Made by a program: the position numbers and the translations under genes. From Streptomyces ficellus (GTDB lineage: Bacteria; Actinomycetota; Actinomycetes; Streptomycetales; Streptomycetaceae): DNA of 64,000 bases. Below the pieces are notes generated by a model. That model searched no databases and had not been told where the DNA came from. It saw only the letters and a list, made by a program, of their open reading frames with translations. This document shows, piece by piece, positions 33,620-42,860 of the stretch. The DNA lies in the NCBI RefSeq assembly GCF_009739905.1, contig NZ_CP034279.1, positions 4,588,001 through 4,652,000 on the forward strand, read 5' to 3'. The stretch's first letter is position 1. Each line of letters starts with the position of its first letter.

Positions 33620-34948
33620 TCAGACGTATTCCGTCGGGATGACGGCCTCGCCCCGGGACAGCTGGATCGCCGACATCGGCAGCCCCGTGAGCGCCGCCAT
33701 GTGCCGCTCGCGCGCCGCCTCCAGCGGTTCACGCGCCACGACGTCGCCGCCCTTCACCAGCTCCATCAGCAGCTGCCGGTCCGCGAGCTCCGCGGGCACC
33801 GGTCCGGTGCCGACGACCTCCGCCTCGGCCACCCCGTACGCGTCCAGCCGCCGCGCCGCCCACTTGCGGCCGCCCACGGACATCTTCCCGCCCAGCGACT
33901 TCTTCGCCACCGACCGCAGCGGCGCCCCCGGGTCGGCCGACTCGGCGCGGGCGACCAGCTTGTAGACCATCGAGCACGTCGGGTGACCGCTGCCGGTGAC
34001 CAGCTGCGTCCCCACCCCGTACGCGTCGACCGGCGCCGCCGCCAGCGAGGCGATCGCGTACTCGTCCAGGTCCGAGGTCACGACGATCTTCGTGTCGCGC
34101 GCCCCCAGCTCGTCCAGCTGCTGGCGCACCCGGTGCGCGACCAGCAGCAGGTCGCCGGAGTCGATCCGCACCGCGCCCAGCTCCGGGCCGGCGATCTCCA
34201 CGGCCGTACGCACCGCCTCGGCCACGTCGTACGTGTCGACGAGCAGCGTCGTACCGCGGCCGAGGGAGTCGACCTGTGCGCGGAAGGCGTCCCGCTCGGT
34301 GTCGTGCAGCAGGGTGAACGCGTGCGCGGAGGTGCCGACCGTGGGGATGCCGTACCGGAAGCCCGCCGCCAGGTCGGAGGTGGAGGAGAAGCCGCCCACG
34401 AACGCGGCGCGGGCCGCCGCGACCGCCGACAGCTCGTGCGTGCGCCGGGCACCCATCTCGATCAGCCGCCGGTCACCGGCCGCGGCGGACATCCGGGAGG
34501 CGGCCGCCGCAATCGCCGAGTCGTGGTTGAGGATTGACAGGATCACCGTCTCCAGCAGGACGCACTCGGCGAAGGAGCCCTCGACCCGGAGGATCGGGGA
34601 GCCGGGGAAGTACACCTCGCCCTCGGGGTAGCCCCAGATGTCGCCGCCGAAGCGGTAGTCCGCCAGCCAGGCCAGCGTCGGCTCGTCGACGATGCCGTGC
34701 TCCCGGAGGAAGCCGATGACGGCCCCGTCGAAGCGGAAGTTCTCCACGGCGTCCAGCACGCGGCCGGTGCCGGCCACCACGCCATAACGCCGCCCCTCGG
34801 GCAGCCGGCGGGTGAACACCTCGAAGACCGACCGCCGGTCGGCGGTGCCGCCGCGCAGGGCCGCCTGCAACATGGTCAGCTCGTACTGGTCGGTGAAGAG
34901 CGCGGTAGACGGCACGTCCACCGGCAGCCCGAGATCCGCAGCATTCAT
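33620..34948 (-). CDS. pncB: Nicotinate phosphoribosyltransferase
   Basis: 442 residues from ATG 34948. Family segments are LFTDQYELTMLQAALRGG (N-terminus), VFEVFTRRLPEGRRYGVVAG, GGFSSTSDLAAGFRYGIPTVGTSAHAF (with the nucleotide-binding His) and AVRIDSGDLLLVAHRVR, followed by KIVVTSDLDEYAI. It converts nicotinate plus PRPP to nicotinate mononucleotide in the Preiss-Handler route, directly after nicotinamidase. It is divergent from clpS across 129 bases. The last residues VIPTEYV are close to the stop at 33620. Confidence 0.95.
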   Translation of the reverse strand: MNAADLGLPVDVPSTALFTDQYELTMLQAALRGGTADRRSVFEVFTRRLPEGRRYGVVAGTGRVLDAVENFRFDGAVIGFLREHGIVDEPTLAWLADYRFGGDIWGYPEGEVYFPGSPILRVEGSFAECVLLETVILSILNHDSAIAAAASRMSAAAGDRRLIEMGARRTHELSAVAAARAAFVGGFSSTSDLAAGFRYGIPTVGTSAHAFTLLHDTERDAFRAQVDSLGRGTTLLVDTYDVAEAVRTAVEIAGPELGAVRIDSGDLLLVAHRVRQQLDELGARDTKIVVTSDLDEYAIASLAAAPVDAYGVGTQLVTGSGHPTCSMVYKLVARAESADPGAPLRSVAKKSLGGKMSVGGRKWAARRLDAYGVAEAEVVGTGPVPAELADRQLLMELVKGGDVVAREPLEAARERHMAALTGLPMSAIQLSRGEAVIPTEYV

Positions 34949-35077
34949 ACGACGATGCTACCCCGAATACTCGTCAGAGTGACGATTTCCCGGTGCCCGC
35001 TGCCGGAGGGGTCGTGACCGGGGCCGGTCCGGGCCCCGTTTGTGCGACCCCCCACCCTCAGTGGCAGCATTGGCTAA

Positions 35078-35386
35078 GTGAGTGTTGCTCCCGCAGAGAT
35101 CGAACGCACCGAAGTGGCCGAAGAGGGTTTCGCCGTCACCGAACCCGACGTGCCCTGGGTGACGATCGTCCACAACGATCCGGTCAACCTCATGAGCTAT
35201 GTCACCTACGTCTTCCAGGCGTACTTCGGCTACTCCAAGGACAAGGCGCACAAGCTGATGCTCGACGTGCACCACAAGGGCCGGGCCGTCGTCTCGGCCG
35301 GCACCCGCGAGGAGATGGAGCGGGACGTGCAGGCGATGCACGGATACGGGCTGTGGGCGACCCTCTCCCAGGACCGCAACGGATGA
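35078..35386 (+). CDS. clpS: ATP-dependent Clp protease adaptor ClpS
   Basis: 102 residues from GTG 35078. The core PWVTIVHNDPVNLMSYVTYVFQAYFGYSKDKAHKLMLDVHHKGRAVVSAGTREEMERDV matches ClpS, including the N-degron pocket region (HNDPVNLMSYV) and the Met gatekeeper. It delivers N-end-rule substrates to ClpAP/ClpCP. The stop overlaps the next gene's start (ATGA 35383-35386), so the two are translationally coupled, as commonly seen in actinobacteria. Confidence 0.95.
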   Translation: MSVAPAEIERTEVAEEGFAVTEPDVPWVTIVHNDPVNLMSYVTYVFQAYFGYSKDKAHKLMLDVHHKGRAVVSAGTREEMERDVQAMHGYGLWATLSQDRNG

Positions 35387-35958
35387 GCGGGCACTTCGAG
35401 GCGCTGCCCGGCGGCGGCGCGGCCGTCCCGCTCGACGAGGTCGAGATCTCCATCCTCCGCTCGCTGGCCGTCCAGCTCCTGGAGCTGATCGGCCCCGGCG
35501 ACGTCCCGCCCAAGGGCGAGGACCCGCTGGCCGCGCTGTTCCGCGAGGGCCCCAGCGAGCCGCCCGCCGACCCGGCGCTGGCCCGCCTCTTCCCCAACGC
35601 GTACGACGACGGCGACGAGCAGCTGCGCGCCGCGTCCGCCGAGTTCCGCCGCTACACCGAGAACGACCTGCGCGCCCGCAAGCGCGAGGACGCGCTCGCC
35701 GTCGTCCGCAGCCTGGACGGGCTGGACGCGGCGGGCGAGGGCGGCGCGGTGCTGAAGCTGACGGCCGACGAGGCCCGCCACTGGCTCGGCGCGCTCAACG
35801 ACCTGCGGCTGACCATCGGCACCCGGCTGGAGGTCAGGGACGACGACGAGAACGAGGCGCTGTACCGGCTGCCCGACGCCGACCCGCGCAAGCCGATGGT
35901 CATGGCCTACCTGTGGCTGGGCGCCCTCCAGGAGACGCTCGTCGAAACCCTCATGTGA
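35383..35958 (+). CDS. DUF2017-family protein
   Basis: 191 residues from ATG 35383, overlapping the clpS stop. The sequence begins with FEALPGGGAAVPLDEVEISILRSLAVQLLELI and has FPNAYDDGDEQLRAASAEFRRYTENDLRARKREDAL and a C-terminal YLWLGALQETLVETL. DUF2017 genes lie next to clpS in nearly all actinobacteria, and the coupling supports a role in the same proteolysis pathway, but the function is unknown. The protein is acidic and helical with no catalytic motif visible. Confidence 0.88.
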   Translation: MSGHFEALPGGGAAVPLDEVEISILRSLAVQLLELIGPGDVPPKGEDPLAALFREGPSEPPADPALARLFPNAYDDGDEQLRAASAEFRRYTENDLRARKREDALAVVRSLDGLDAAGEGGAVLKLTADEARHWLGALNDLRLTIGTRLEVRDDDENEALYRLPDADPRKPMVMAYLWLGALQETLVETLM

Positions 35959-36282
35959 CCTTCGTTCGCTCAGCGGACACTCAAATCCGCATAACGATCG
36001 GATTACCGATCGGATGACCCGCCCGCCCCGGCTCGTGGGCCTATAGGCGGCTTGTCCGGTTTTCCCTGTGTGGTGCGCCACAGGCGCGCTCGTCGATCAC
36101 TCTGACGAGCGTGATAAATCTTCACGATCGCCCGGGGACGCCACCCCTGTTCCCGGGTGCGCCACGACCGGCAGACCGCCGGTGGCACTCCATCCATATC
36201 CGGGGGGATCAGGACCTGATCCGCGCCTCAGCGCCGTGCGGCGCGAGCGACGCGGATCAGCGTGGAGAAAGGCGCACCAACC
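35959..36282. other. 324-bp intergenic region upstream of the amino-acid permease
   Basis: No gene is seen. Visible features are a direct repeat CGATCGGAT (35996-36004 and 36008-36016), a hairpin CGCTCGTC (36087-36094)/GACGAGCG (36104-36111), an AT-rich stretch TGATAAATCTTCACG just after it, and GAGAAAGG as ribosome-binding site. A long leader before the permease gene (about 170 bases after the hairpin) leaves room for regulation, but it matches no riboswitch class I know. Confidence 0.45.
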
Positions 36283-37713
36283 ATGACCTCAGTGCAGGTC
36301 GACCAGCAGCACGACGGCAGTGGGGCCGCGGGGGCCGCATCCGCCGAGGGTGAGGGCTATCAGCGGGGCCTCGGCGCCCGGCAGATCCAGATGATCGCGA
36401 TCGGCGGAGCCATCGGCACCGGGCTCTTCCTCGGCGCGGGCAAGGCCATCGCCAAGGCCGGCCCGAGCCTCATCCTGGCGTACGCCATCGCCGGCCTGGT
36501 CATCTTCTTCATCATGCGGGCGCTGGGCGAGCTGCTCATGTACCGGCCCGTCTCGGGCTCCTTCGCCGAGTACGCCCGTGAGTTCATCGGTCCCTTCGCC
36601 GGCTTCGTCACCGGCTGGACGTACTGGCTCTTCTGGGTCGTCACCGGCATCACCGAGGTCACCGCGGCCGCCACGTACATGACGTACTGGTGGGACATCC
36701 CGCAGTGGGTGTCCGCCCTGATCTTCACCGTCATCCTGTACGGCGCCAACCTCATCTCCGTGAAGCTCTTCGGCGAGCTGGAGTTCTGGTTCTCGATGAT
36801 CAAGGTCACCGCCATCCTCGGCATGATCCTGATCTGCGCCGGCATCCTCACCATCGGCTTCTCCGACGCCGGCGAGACCGCGTCCATGACCATGCTCTGG
36901 TCCGAGGGCGGCTTCTTCCCCAAGGGCATCGGCGGCACGCTGATGACCCTCCAGATCGTGATGTTCGCCTTCCTCGCGGTCGAACTGGTCGGCGTCACCG
37001 CCGGCGAGTCCAAGGACCCCAAGGTCACCCTGCCGAAGGCCATCAACACCGTCCCGTGGCGCATCGCCGTCTTCTACGTCGGCGCGCTGATCATGATCCT
37101 GTCGGTCGTGCCGTGGACGCACTTCCAGCCCGGCGTCTCACCGTTCGTCGCCGCCTTCGAGCAGATGGGCCTCGGCATCGGCGCCGCCATCGTCAACTTC
37201 GTGGTCCTCACCGCCGCCCTGTCCTCCTGCAACTCGGGCATGTACTCCACCGGCCGCATGCTGCGCGACCTCGCGCTCAACGGCCAGGGCCCCAAGGTCT
37301 TCACCAAGTTGACCAAGTCCGGCACCCCCCTCGTCGGCCTCACCTTCTCGGCCGCGCTGATGCTCGTCGGCGTCTGGATCAACTACGTCGCCCCCGGCAA
37401 GGCCTTCGAGTACGTCGTCTCCTTCGCCACCATCTCCGGCATGTGGGCCTGGATCATGATCCTGGTCTCCCAGATCCGCTACCGGCGCGCCGTCGCCCGC
37501 GGTGAGGCCCCCGAGTCGGAGTTCAAGGCCCCCGGAGCGCCCTTCACCAGCTGGTTCGCGCTGCTGTTCATCGGCATGGTCATCGTGATGATGGGCATCG
37601 ACGAGGGCGCGCGGGTCTCCCTGTACTGCGCCCCGCTGTGGGCCCTGCTGCTCGGTGTCTCCTACCTGGTCCTGAAGTCCCGGAACCCGGAGAACGCCTC
37701 CTTCAAGCGGTAG
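36283..37713 (+). CDS. Amino-acid permease (APC superfamily, AnsP/GabP-like)
   Basis: 476 residues from ATG 36283 with GGAGAAAGG about 10 bases upstream. The N-terminus is hydrophilic. The first helix has the APC signature MIAIGGAIGTGLFLGAGKAIAKAGPSLILAYAIAGLVIFFIMRALGELL, and about twelve helices follow, including MFAFLAVELVGVTAGESKDPKVTLPKAINTVPWRI and SSCNSGMYSTGRML. It imports an amino acid by proton symport. D-serine/alanine/asparagine-type substrates are possible, and specificity cannot be read off. A strong terminator follows 25 bases after the stop. Confidence 0.92.
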   Translation: MTSVQVDQQHDGSGAAGAASAEGEGYQRGLGARQIQMIAIGGAIGTGLFLGAGKAIAKAGPSLILAYAIAGLVIFFIMRALGELLMYRPVSGSFAEYAREFIGPFAGFVTGWTYWLFWVVTGITEVTAAATYMTYWWDIPQWVSALIFTVILYGANLISVKLFGELEFWFSMIKVTAILGMILICAGILTIGFSDAGETASMTMLWSEGGFFPKGIGGTLMTLQIVMFAFLAVELVGVTAGESKDPKVTLPKAINTVPWRIAVFYVGALIMILSVVPWTHFQPGVSPFVAAFEQMGLGIGAAIVNFVVLTAALSSCNSGMYSTGRMLRDLALNGQGPKVFTKLTKSGTPLVGLTFSAALMLVGVWINYVAPGKAFEYVVSFATISGMWAWIMILVSQIRYRRAVARGEAPESEFKAPGAPFTSWFALLFIGMVIVMMGIDEGARVSLYCAPLWALLLGVSYLVLKSRNPENASFKR

Positions 37714-37737
37714 CCGTCCGTCGCTCGTCCAGCATGT

Positions 37738-37774
37738 GGGCCCGCCCGTACCATCCCTCGGTACGGGCGGGCCC
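37738..37774 (+). terminator. Strong hairpin after the amino-acid permease
   Basis: GGGCCCGCCCGTACC (37738-37752) pairs perfectly with 37760-37774 across a 7-base loop: 15 bp, 24 bases after the permease stop and 20 before the mec start. Confidence 0.85.
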
Positions 37775-37793
37775 CTCTGCTTATCCTGAGCCC

Positions 37794-38216
37794 ATGCTGA
37801 CCATCACACGGGCTCTGTACGACCAGATCGTCGCGCACGCGCGCGAGGACCACCCGGACGAGGCCTGCGGCGTGGTCGCGGGCCCGGCCGGCTCCGGACG
37901 CCCCGAGCGCTTCATCCCGATGCTCAACGCCGCCCGCTCGCCCACGTTCTACGAGTTCGACTCGGGCGACCTGCTGAAGCTGTACCGCGAGATGGACGAC
38001 CGCGACGAGGAACCCGTCGTCATCTACCACTCGCACACCGCCACCGAGGCGTACCCCTCCCGCACCGACGTCTCGTACGCCAACGAGCCCGGCGCGCACT
38101 ACGTCCTGGTCTCCACCGCCGACGCCGACGACGCCGGACCGTTCCAGTTCCGGTCGTACCGCATCGTCGACGGCGAGATCACCGAGGAAGAGGTGCAGGT
38201 CGTCGAGGCCTACTGA
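37794..38216 (+). CDS. mec: JAMM/Mov34-family zinc peptidase of the CysO pathway
   Basis: 140 residues from ATG 37794. The JAMM active site is complete: Glu23 (HPDEACGVV), His79 and His81 (YHSHTATEAYPSRTD), Ser89 and Asp92. In Mycobacterium tuberculosis the homologue Mec releases cysteine from the CysO-cysteine adduct formed by CysM. Here the peptidase, cysO and cysM lie in the same order, with a cysteine-containing leader peptide between mec and cysO. It probably regenerates CysO and may also trim its C-terminus. Confidence 0.92.
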   Translation: MLTITRALYDQIVAHAREDHPDEACGVVAGPAGSGRPERFIPMLNAARSPTFYEFDSGDLLKLYREMDDRDEEPVVIYHSHTATEAYPSRTDVSYANEPGAHYVLVSTADADDAGPFQFRSYRIVDGEITEEEVQVVEAY

Positions 38217-38314
38217 GCCCCCGTTCCGGGAAGCGTCCCGCATGATGGTCGGAATGGGTCCAGCATGCGGGATCACACTCCGAATGGCGGACCGGGAATC
38301 GATACGATGACCGC

Positions 38315-38431
38315 ATGGTTCCCCTCGACGTGAGCGAACAGACGCCGGGCACCGTGCTGCTCGTGGCGCGGCTGCACGTCGACCTGTGCCGCCTCGCCAG
38401 CGCGATGTGTCCGCGCCCCGCCGCCGCTTGA
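38315..38431 (+). CDS. Cysteine-containing leader peptide upstream of cysO-cysM
   Basis: A 38-codon frame (ATG 38315, TGA 38429-38431) reads MVPLDVSEQTPGTVLLVARL then HVDLCRLASAMCPRPAAA. The HVDLxRLASAxC pattern is the hallmark of the actinobacterial 'putative leader peptides' found before sulfur-metabolism genes. Two Cys codons (TGC, TGT) sit near the end. It lies 115 bases upstream of cysO and 98 bases after mec. By analogy with cysteine-responsive leader ORFs in mycobacteria it may couple cysteine-tRNA charging to cysO-cysM expression. No clear RBS is visible, so translation may be leaderless. Confidence 0.75.
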   Translation: MVPLDVSEQTPGTVLLVARLHVDLCRLASAMCPRPAAA

Positions 38432-38546
38432 GCGCCACCACCGGCACGTCCCGTACGACCTGGCACCACCCCGGCACCACCACCTGTGCGCGCGGCCGCA
38501 ACGCGCCGCCGCGCCCGCCCACGTTCTTCCGACAGGAGCCCACGCC

Positions 38547-38825
38547 ATGGCCATCGAGGTCCGCATCCCGACCATCCTCCGCACCCACACCGGCGGCGCC
38601 AAGGCCGTCGAGGGCAGCGGGAACACCCTCGCCGACCTCTTCGCCGACCTCGAGACCCGGCACCCCGGCATCCAGGAGCGGATCGTCGACGGCGGCGAGC
38701 TGCGCCGCTTCGTGAACGTCTACCTCAACGACGAGGACGTCCGCTTCCTCGAGGGCATCAACACCAAGCTGTCCGACGGCGACAACGTCACGATCCTCCC
38801 GGCCGTCGCCGGCGGAATGCGCTGA
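38547..38825 (+). CDS. cysO: Sulfur-carrier protein CysO (ThiS/MoaD fold)
   Basis: 92 residues from ATG 38547 (RBS ACAGGAG upstream). The beta-grasp carrier includes VEVRIPTILRTHTGGAKAVEG-like start, NTLADLFADLETRHPGIQERIV, RRFVNVYLNDEDVRFLEGINTKLSDGDNVTILPAVAGG. The diglycine (residues 89-90) is followed by two extra residues, MR, so the carrier must be trimmed before activation as a thiocarboxylate, unless the tail is tolerated. CysM then transfers the sulfur to O-phosphoserine. The cysM ATG overlaps the cysO stop by one base (TGATG). Confidence 0.94.
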   Translation: MAIEVRIPTILRTHTGGAKAVEGSGNTLADLFADLETRHPGIQERIVDGGELRRFVNVYLNDEDVRFLEGINTKLSDGDNVTILPAVAGGMR

Positions 38826-39775
38826 TGCGCTACGACTCGCCCCTCGCCGCCGTCGGCAACACCCCGCTGGTCCGGCTGCCGCGCCTGTCCCCCTCGGCGG
38901 ACGTCCGCATCTGGGCCAAACTGGAGGACCGCAACCCCACCGGCTCGGTCAAGGACCGGCCCGCCCTGCACATGATCGAGCAGGCGGAGAAGGACGGCCG
39001 GCTCACGCCCGGCTGCACCATCCTGGAGCCGACCAGCGGCAACACCGGCATCTCGCTCGCCATGGCGGCCCGCCTCAAGGGCTACCGCATCGTGTGCGTG
39101 ATGCCCGAGAACACCTCCCAGGAGCGGCGCGAGCTCCTCACCATGTGGGGCGCCGAGATCATCCCCTCCCCGGCCGCCGGCGGCTCCAACACGGCCGTAC
39201 GCGTCGCCAAGGAGCTCGCCGCCGAGCACCCCGACTGGGTGATGCTCTACCAGTACGGCAACCCCGACAACGCGGGCGCCCACTACGCCACGACCGGCCC
39301 GGAGATCCTCGCCGACCTGCCGTCCGTCACGCACTTCGTGGCGGGGCTCGGCACCACCGGCACGCTCATGGGCGTCGGCCGGTACCTGCGCGAGCACAAG
39401 CCGGACGTCCGGATCGTCGCCGCCGAACCGCGGTACGACGACCTGGTGTACGGGCTGCGCAACCTCGACGAGGGCTTCGTCCCCGAGCTGTACGACGCCT
39501 CCGTGCTCACCACCCGCTTCTCGGTCGGCTCGGCCGACGCGGTCACCCGCACCCGGGAACTGCTCCAGCAGGAGGGCATCTTCGCGGGCGTCTCGACGGG
39601 CGCGGCGCTGCACGCGGCGATCGGGGTGGGGAAGAAGGCGGTCAAGGCGGGCGAGAGCGCGGACATCGTGTTCGTCGTCGCCGACGGCGGCTGGAAGTAC
39701 CTCTCGACCGGCGTCTACACGGCCCCGACGACCGAAGCCGCCATCGAAACCCTCCAGGGCCAGCTCTGGGCCTGA
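38825..39775 (+). CDS. cysM: O-phosphoserine-dependent cysteine synthase
   Basis: 316 residues from ATG 38825. Fold-type II PLP enzyme: catalytic Lys43 in NPTGSVKDRPA, the substrate/phosphate loop TSGNTGISLAMAARLKG, and GLGTTGTLMGVGRYLRE for the PLP phosphate. The C-terminal tail (TEAAIETLQGQLWA) is like that of mycobacterial CysM, which uses CysO thiocarboxylate rather than free sulfide and resists oxidants. It overlaps cysO by one base. The dispersed repeat begins 16 bases after its stop. Confidence 0.95.
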   Translation: MRYDSPLAAVGNTPLVRLPRLSPSADVRIWAKLEDRNPTGSVKDRPALHMIEQAEKDGRLTPGCTILEPTSGNTGISLAMAARLKGYRIVCVMPENTSQERRELLTMWGAEIIPSPAAGGSNTAVRVAKELAAEHPDWVMLYQYGNPDNAGAHYATTGPEILADLPSVTHFVAGLGTTGTLMGVGRYLREHKPDVRIVAAEPRYDDLVYGLRNLDEGFVPELYDASVLTTRFSVGSADAVTRTRELLQQEGIFAGVSTGAALHAAIGVGKKAVKAGESADIVFVVADGGWKYLSTGVYTAPTTEAAIETLQGQLWA

Positions 39776-39790
39776 CGCCGCGCGTCCACC

Positions 39791-40038
39791 CCCCGTTGTG
39801 GGCAGTCGTTCCGCAGGGCGGGACGGGTGGGCACAACGGGACTGGGGCGGTGCCCTGTCCCGGTTCGCCCTGGGGCGGTGCCTTGGGTGCGGTGACCCCC
39901 GGTGGGTGGGGGGCGTGGCCCCTCCGGGCTCGCCTCCTCGGGGCCGGCGGCCTTGGGTTACTGGGTAGGGGGCCCCGGTAGCGCCGCCAGCCCCTGCGGG
40001 GGCGACCCTGCACGGCCCCGCCCCGGGTACGTCGCCGG
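39791..40038. repeat. Dispersed intergenic repeat, copy B (~248 bp)
   Basis: Second copy of the element at 13735-13980, beginning 16 bases after the cysM stop. It keeps the same leading hairpin: CCCGTTGTG (39792-39800) with CACAACGGG (39832-39840), with a changed but still pairing inner stem. It continues into a 29-bp direct duplication of its end (40010-40038 and 40060-40088). Confidence 0.85.
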
Positions 40039-40088
40039 GTGCGGGCGGTGGGGTGGGGGGCACGGCCCCGCCCCGGGTACGTCGCCGG
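40010..40088. repeat. 29-bp direct repeat extending copy B
   Basis: Two exact copies (40010-40038 and 40060-40088), containing CACGGCCCCGCCCCGGGTAC, are spaced 50 bases apart. The second copy ends one base before the stop codon (40089-40091) of the PemK-like gene. Confidence 0.85.
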
Positions 40089-40535
40089 CTACGCGGCCAG
40101 GTGCCGTACCCGGTCCCAGACCAGGGGGTCCACCCGGCTCGCCCGGCGGCGGAAGCCGCGGAGCGGGACGTCCCGCAGTTCGTCCGTCTCCAGGAAGCTC
40201 GGGCGCCCGCGCGCGTCGCCGACCGCGTCGGGGCGCAGGGCGATCACGCCCGGCCGGTCGTCCCGGTAGCGGCTGGTGATCTTCGCGACGAGCGCCGTGT
40301 CGCCCCGTACCGCCAGGACGAGGCAGGGGCGGTCCTTGGAGCCGGGGCCGTCCTCGTAGGGGACGTCCGCCCACCAGATCTCGCCCGGCCGCGGCCGCGG
40401 CGCACGCGGGCCGCCCGGCCGGGCGGGTGGCCGCGTACGCCCCCCGGGGCGCCGGCGGCCGGTCGCGTCGGACACCGTCGCGACGAGCGCGAGCACCACC
40501 ACGGCGACGAGCGCCGGCCACCAGGACGTGTCCAT
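40089..40535 (-). CDS. Membrane-anchored PemK/MazF-fold protein
   Basis: 148 residues from ATG 40535. An N-terminal membrane helix (SWWPALVAVVVLALVATVSD) and a Pro/Arg-rich linker precede a PemK-like fold: RPGEIWWADVPYEDGPGSKDRPCLVLAVRGDTALVAKITSRY, with the KDRPCLVL motif of the toxin family and a C-terminal LWDRVRHLA. Typical MazF/PemK mRNA interferases are soluble with a paired antitoxin. Here no antitoxin is adjacent and the protein is tethered, so it may be a non-toxic derivative of unknown function common in streptomycetes. Confidence 0.78.
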   Translation of the reverse strand: MDTSWWPALVAVVVLALVATVSDATGRRRPGGRTRPPARPGGPRAPRPRPGEIWWADVPYEDGPGSKDRPCLVLAVRGDTALVAKITSRYRDDRPGVIALRPDAVGDARGRPSFLETDELRDVPLRGFRRRASRVDPLVWDRVRHLAA

Positions 40536-40698
40536 GGACCGGACGCTACCCGCCCGAACCGGTGACAGCGCGGGTGAGTTCGACCACAAGGGGCCACTGC
40601 GAAGGAGCGACGCGGCGCGTGGCGCCTTACGCTCGGTAAACCGCACGACCTCCCCTGTCAGCGCCTGCCCGGCTCCCTTCCACGGAGGTTCACGCTCC

Positions 40699-41451
40699 AT
40701 GAAGCTCACCGTCGTCGGCTGCTCGGGGTCGTTCCCGTCCGCGGAATCGGCCTGTTCGAGCTACCTCGTAGAGGCCGACGGCTTCCGGCTGCTCCTCGAC
40801 ATGGGCAACGGCGCCCTGGGCGAGCTGCAGCGCCACATCGGTCTGTACGACCTCGACGCGATCTTCCTCAGTCACCTGCACGCCGATCACTGCATCGACA
40901 TGTGCGGGTACTTCGTCGCGCGCTACTACCGTCACGAGGGCGGCCGCTGCCCGGCCATCCCCGTGTACGCGCCGGACGGCGCCGAGCAGCGCCTGACGAC
41001 GGCGTACGCGGACACGCCGTCGGAGAAGGCGATGAGCGAGGTGTTCGACTTCCGGACGCTGTCGTCCGGGTCGTTCGACCTCGGGCCGTTCCGGGTGCGT
41101 ACCGAGAAGGTGTGCCACCCGGTCGAGGCGTACGCGATCAGGGTGGAGCACGCGGGGAAGTCCCTGGTGTACTCGGGTGACACGGGTGTCTGCGAGGAGT
41201 TGGACGCGCTCGCCGCGGGGGCCGATCTGTTCCTGTGCGAGGCGTCGTTCACGTACGGCAAGGAGGACATCCCCGGGCTGCACCTGAACGGCCGTGAGGC
41301 CGGCGCGCACGCGGCGCGGGCGGGTGCGGGTCGGCTGGTGCTGACGCACGTCCCGCCGTGGACGGACGGGGAGCGGAACCTGGCGGACGCGCGGGCGGTG
41401 TACGACGGCCCGTCGGAGCTGGCGTACGCGGGCGCCGTGTACGAGGTGTGA
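40699..41451 (+). CDS. MBL-fold metallo-hydrolase (RNase Z-like)
   Basis: 250 residues from ATG 40699, with ACGGAGG 11 bases upstream. The metallo-beta-lactamase motif is SHLHADHCID (His59, His61, Asp63, His64). Further ligands are in KVCHPVEAYAIRV, YSGDTGVCEELDALAAGADLFLCEASF and LVLTHVPPW. The overall plan resembles RNase Z/PhnP-type phosphodiesterases, but it lacks an exosite arm. The substrate is unknown. A 12-bp terminator hairpin immediately follows and separates it from the convergent nagE2. Confidence 0.9.
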   Translation: MKLTVVGCSGSFPSAESACSSYLVEADGFRLLLDMGNGALGELQRHIGLYDLDAIFLSHLHADHCIDMCGYFVARYYRHEGGRCPAIPVYAPDGAEQRLTTAYADTPSEKAMSEVFDFRTLSSGSFDLGPFRVRTEKVCHPVEAYAIRVEHAGKSLVYSGDTGVCEELDALAAGADLFLCEASFTYGKEDIPGLHLNGREAGAHAARAGAGRLVLTHVPPWTDGERNLADARAVYDGPSELAYAGAVYEV

Positions 41452-41452
41452 G

Positions 41453-41480
41453 AAAGGCCCCCGGGTGACCGGGGGCCTTT
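41453..41480. terminator. Bidirectional hairpin between the MBL gene and nagE2
   Basis: AAAGGCCCCCGG (41453-41464) pairs perfectly with CCGGGGGCCTTT (41469-41480) across GTGA. The A/T ends give a U-rich tail in both directions. It begins 2 bases after the MBL stop and ends 14 before the convergent nagE2 stop. Confidence 0.92.
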
Positions 41481-41493
41481 GTCGTGGGCGTGC

Positions 41494-42756
<1,263 letters not shown>

Positions 42757-42843
42757 CACGTTCCTCCAGGTGGGCAAGGCGCCGCCCGGGGACATTGATC
42801 TAATGGGGGACGGCGGCGTCTCCGTAAACGCGGCGCGACACCG

Positions 42844-42859
42844 CGTGGTCTACACCACT
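42844..42859. promoter_or_regulatory. DasR-responsive element (dre) 1 upstream of nagE2
   Basis: CGTGGTCTACACCACT matches the DasR consensus (ACTGGTCTAGACCACT-like) at most positions of the TGGTCTA...ACCA palindrome. It lies 88 bases upstream of the nagE2 ATG. DasR is a GntR/HutC-family repressor of GlcNAc uptake and chitin use. Confidence 0.85.
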
Positions 42860-42860
42860 G

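Noticed and set aside
35959..36282. Possible riboswitch before the amino-acid permease
   Set aside because: A hairpin and AT-rich leader exist but no conserved core of glycine, lysine, T-box or SAM classes could be recognised.
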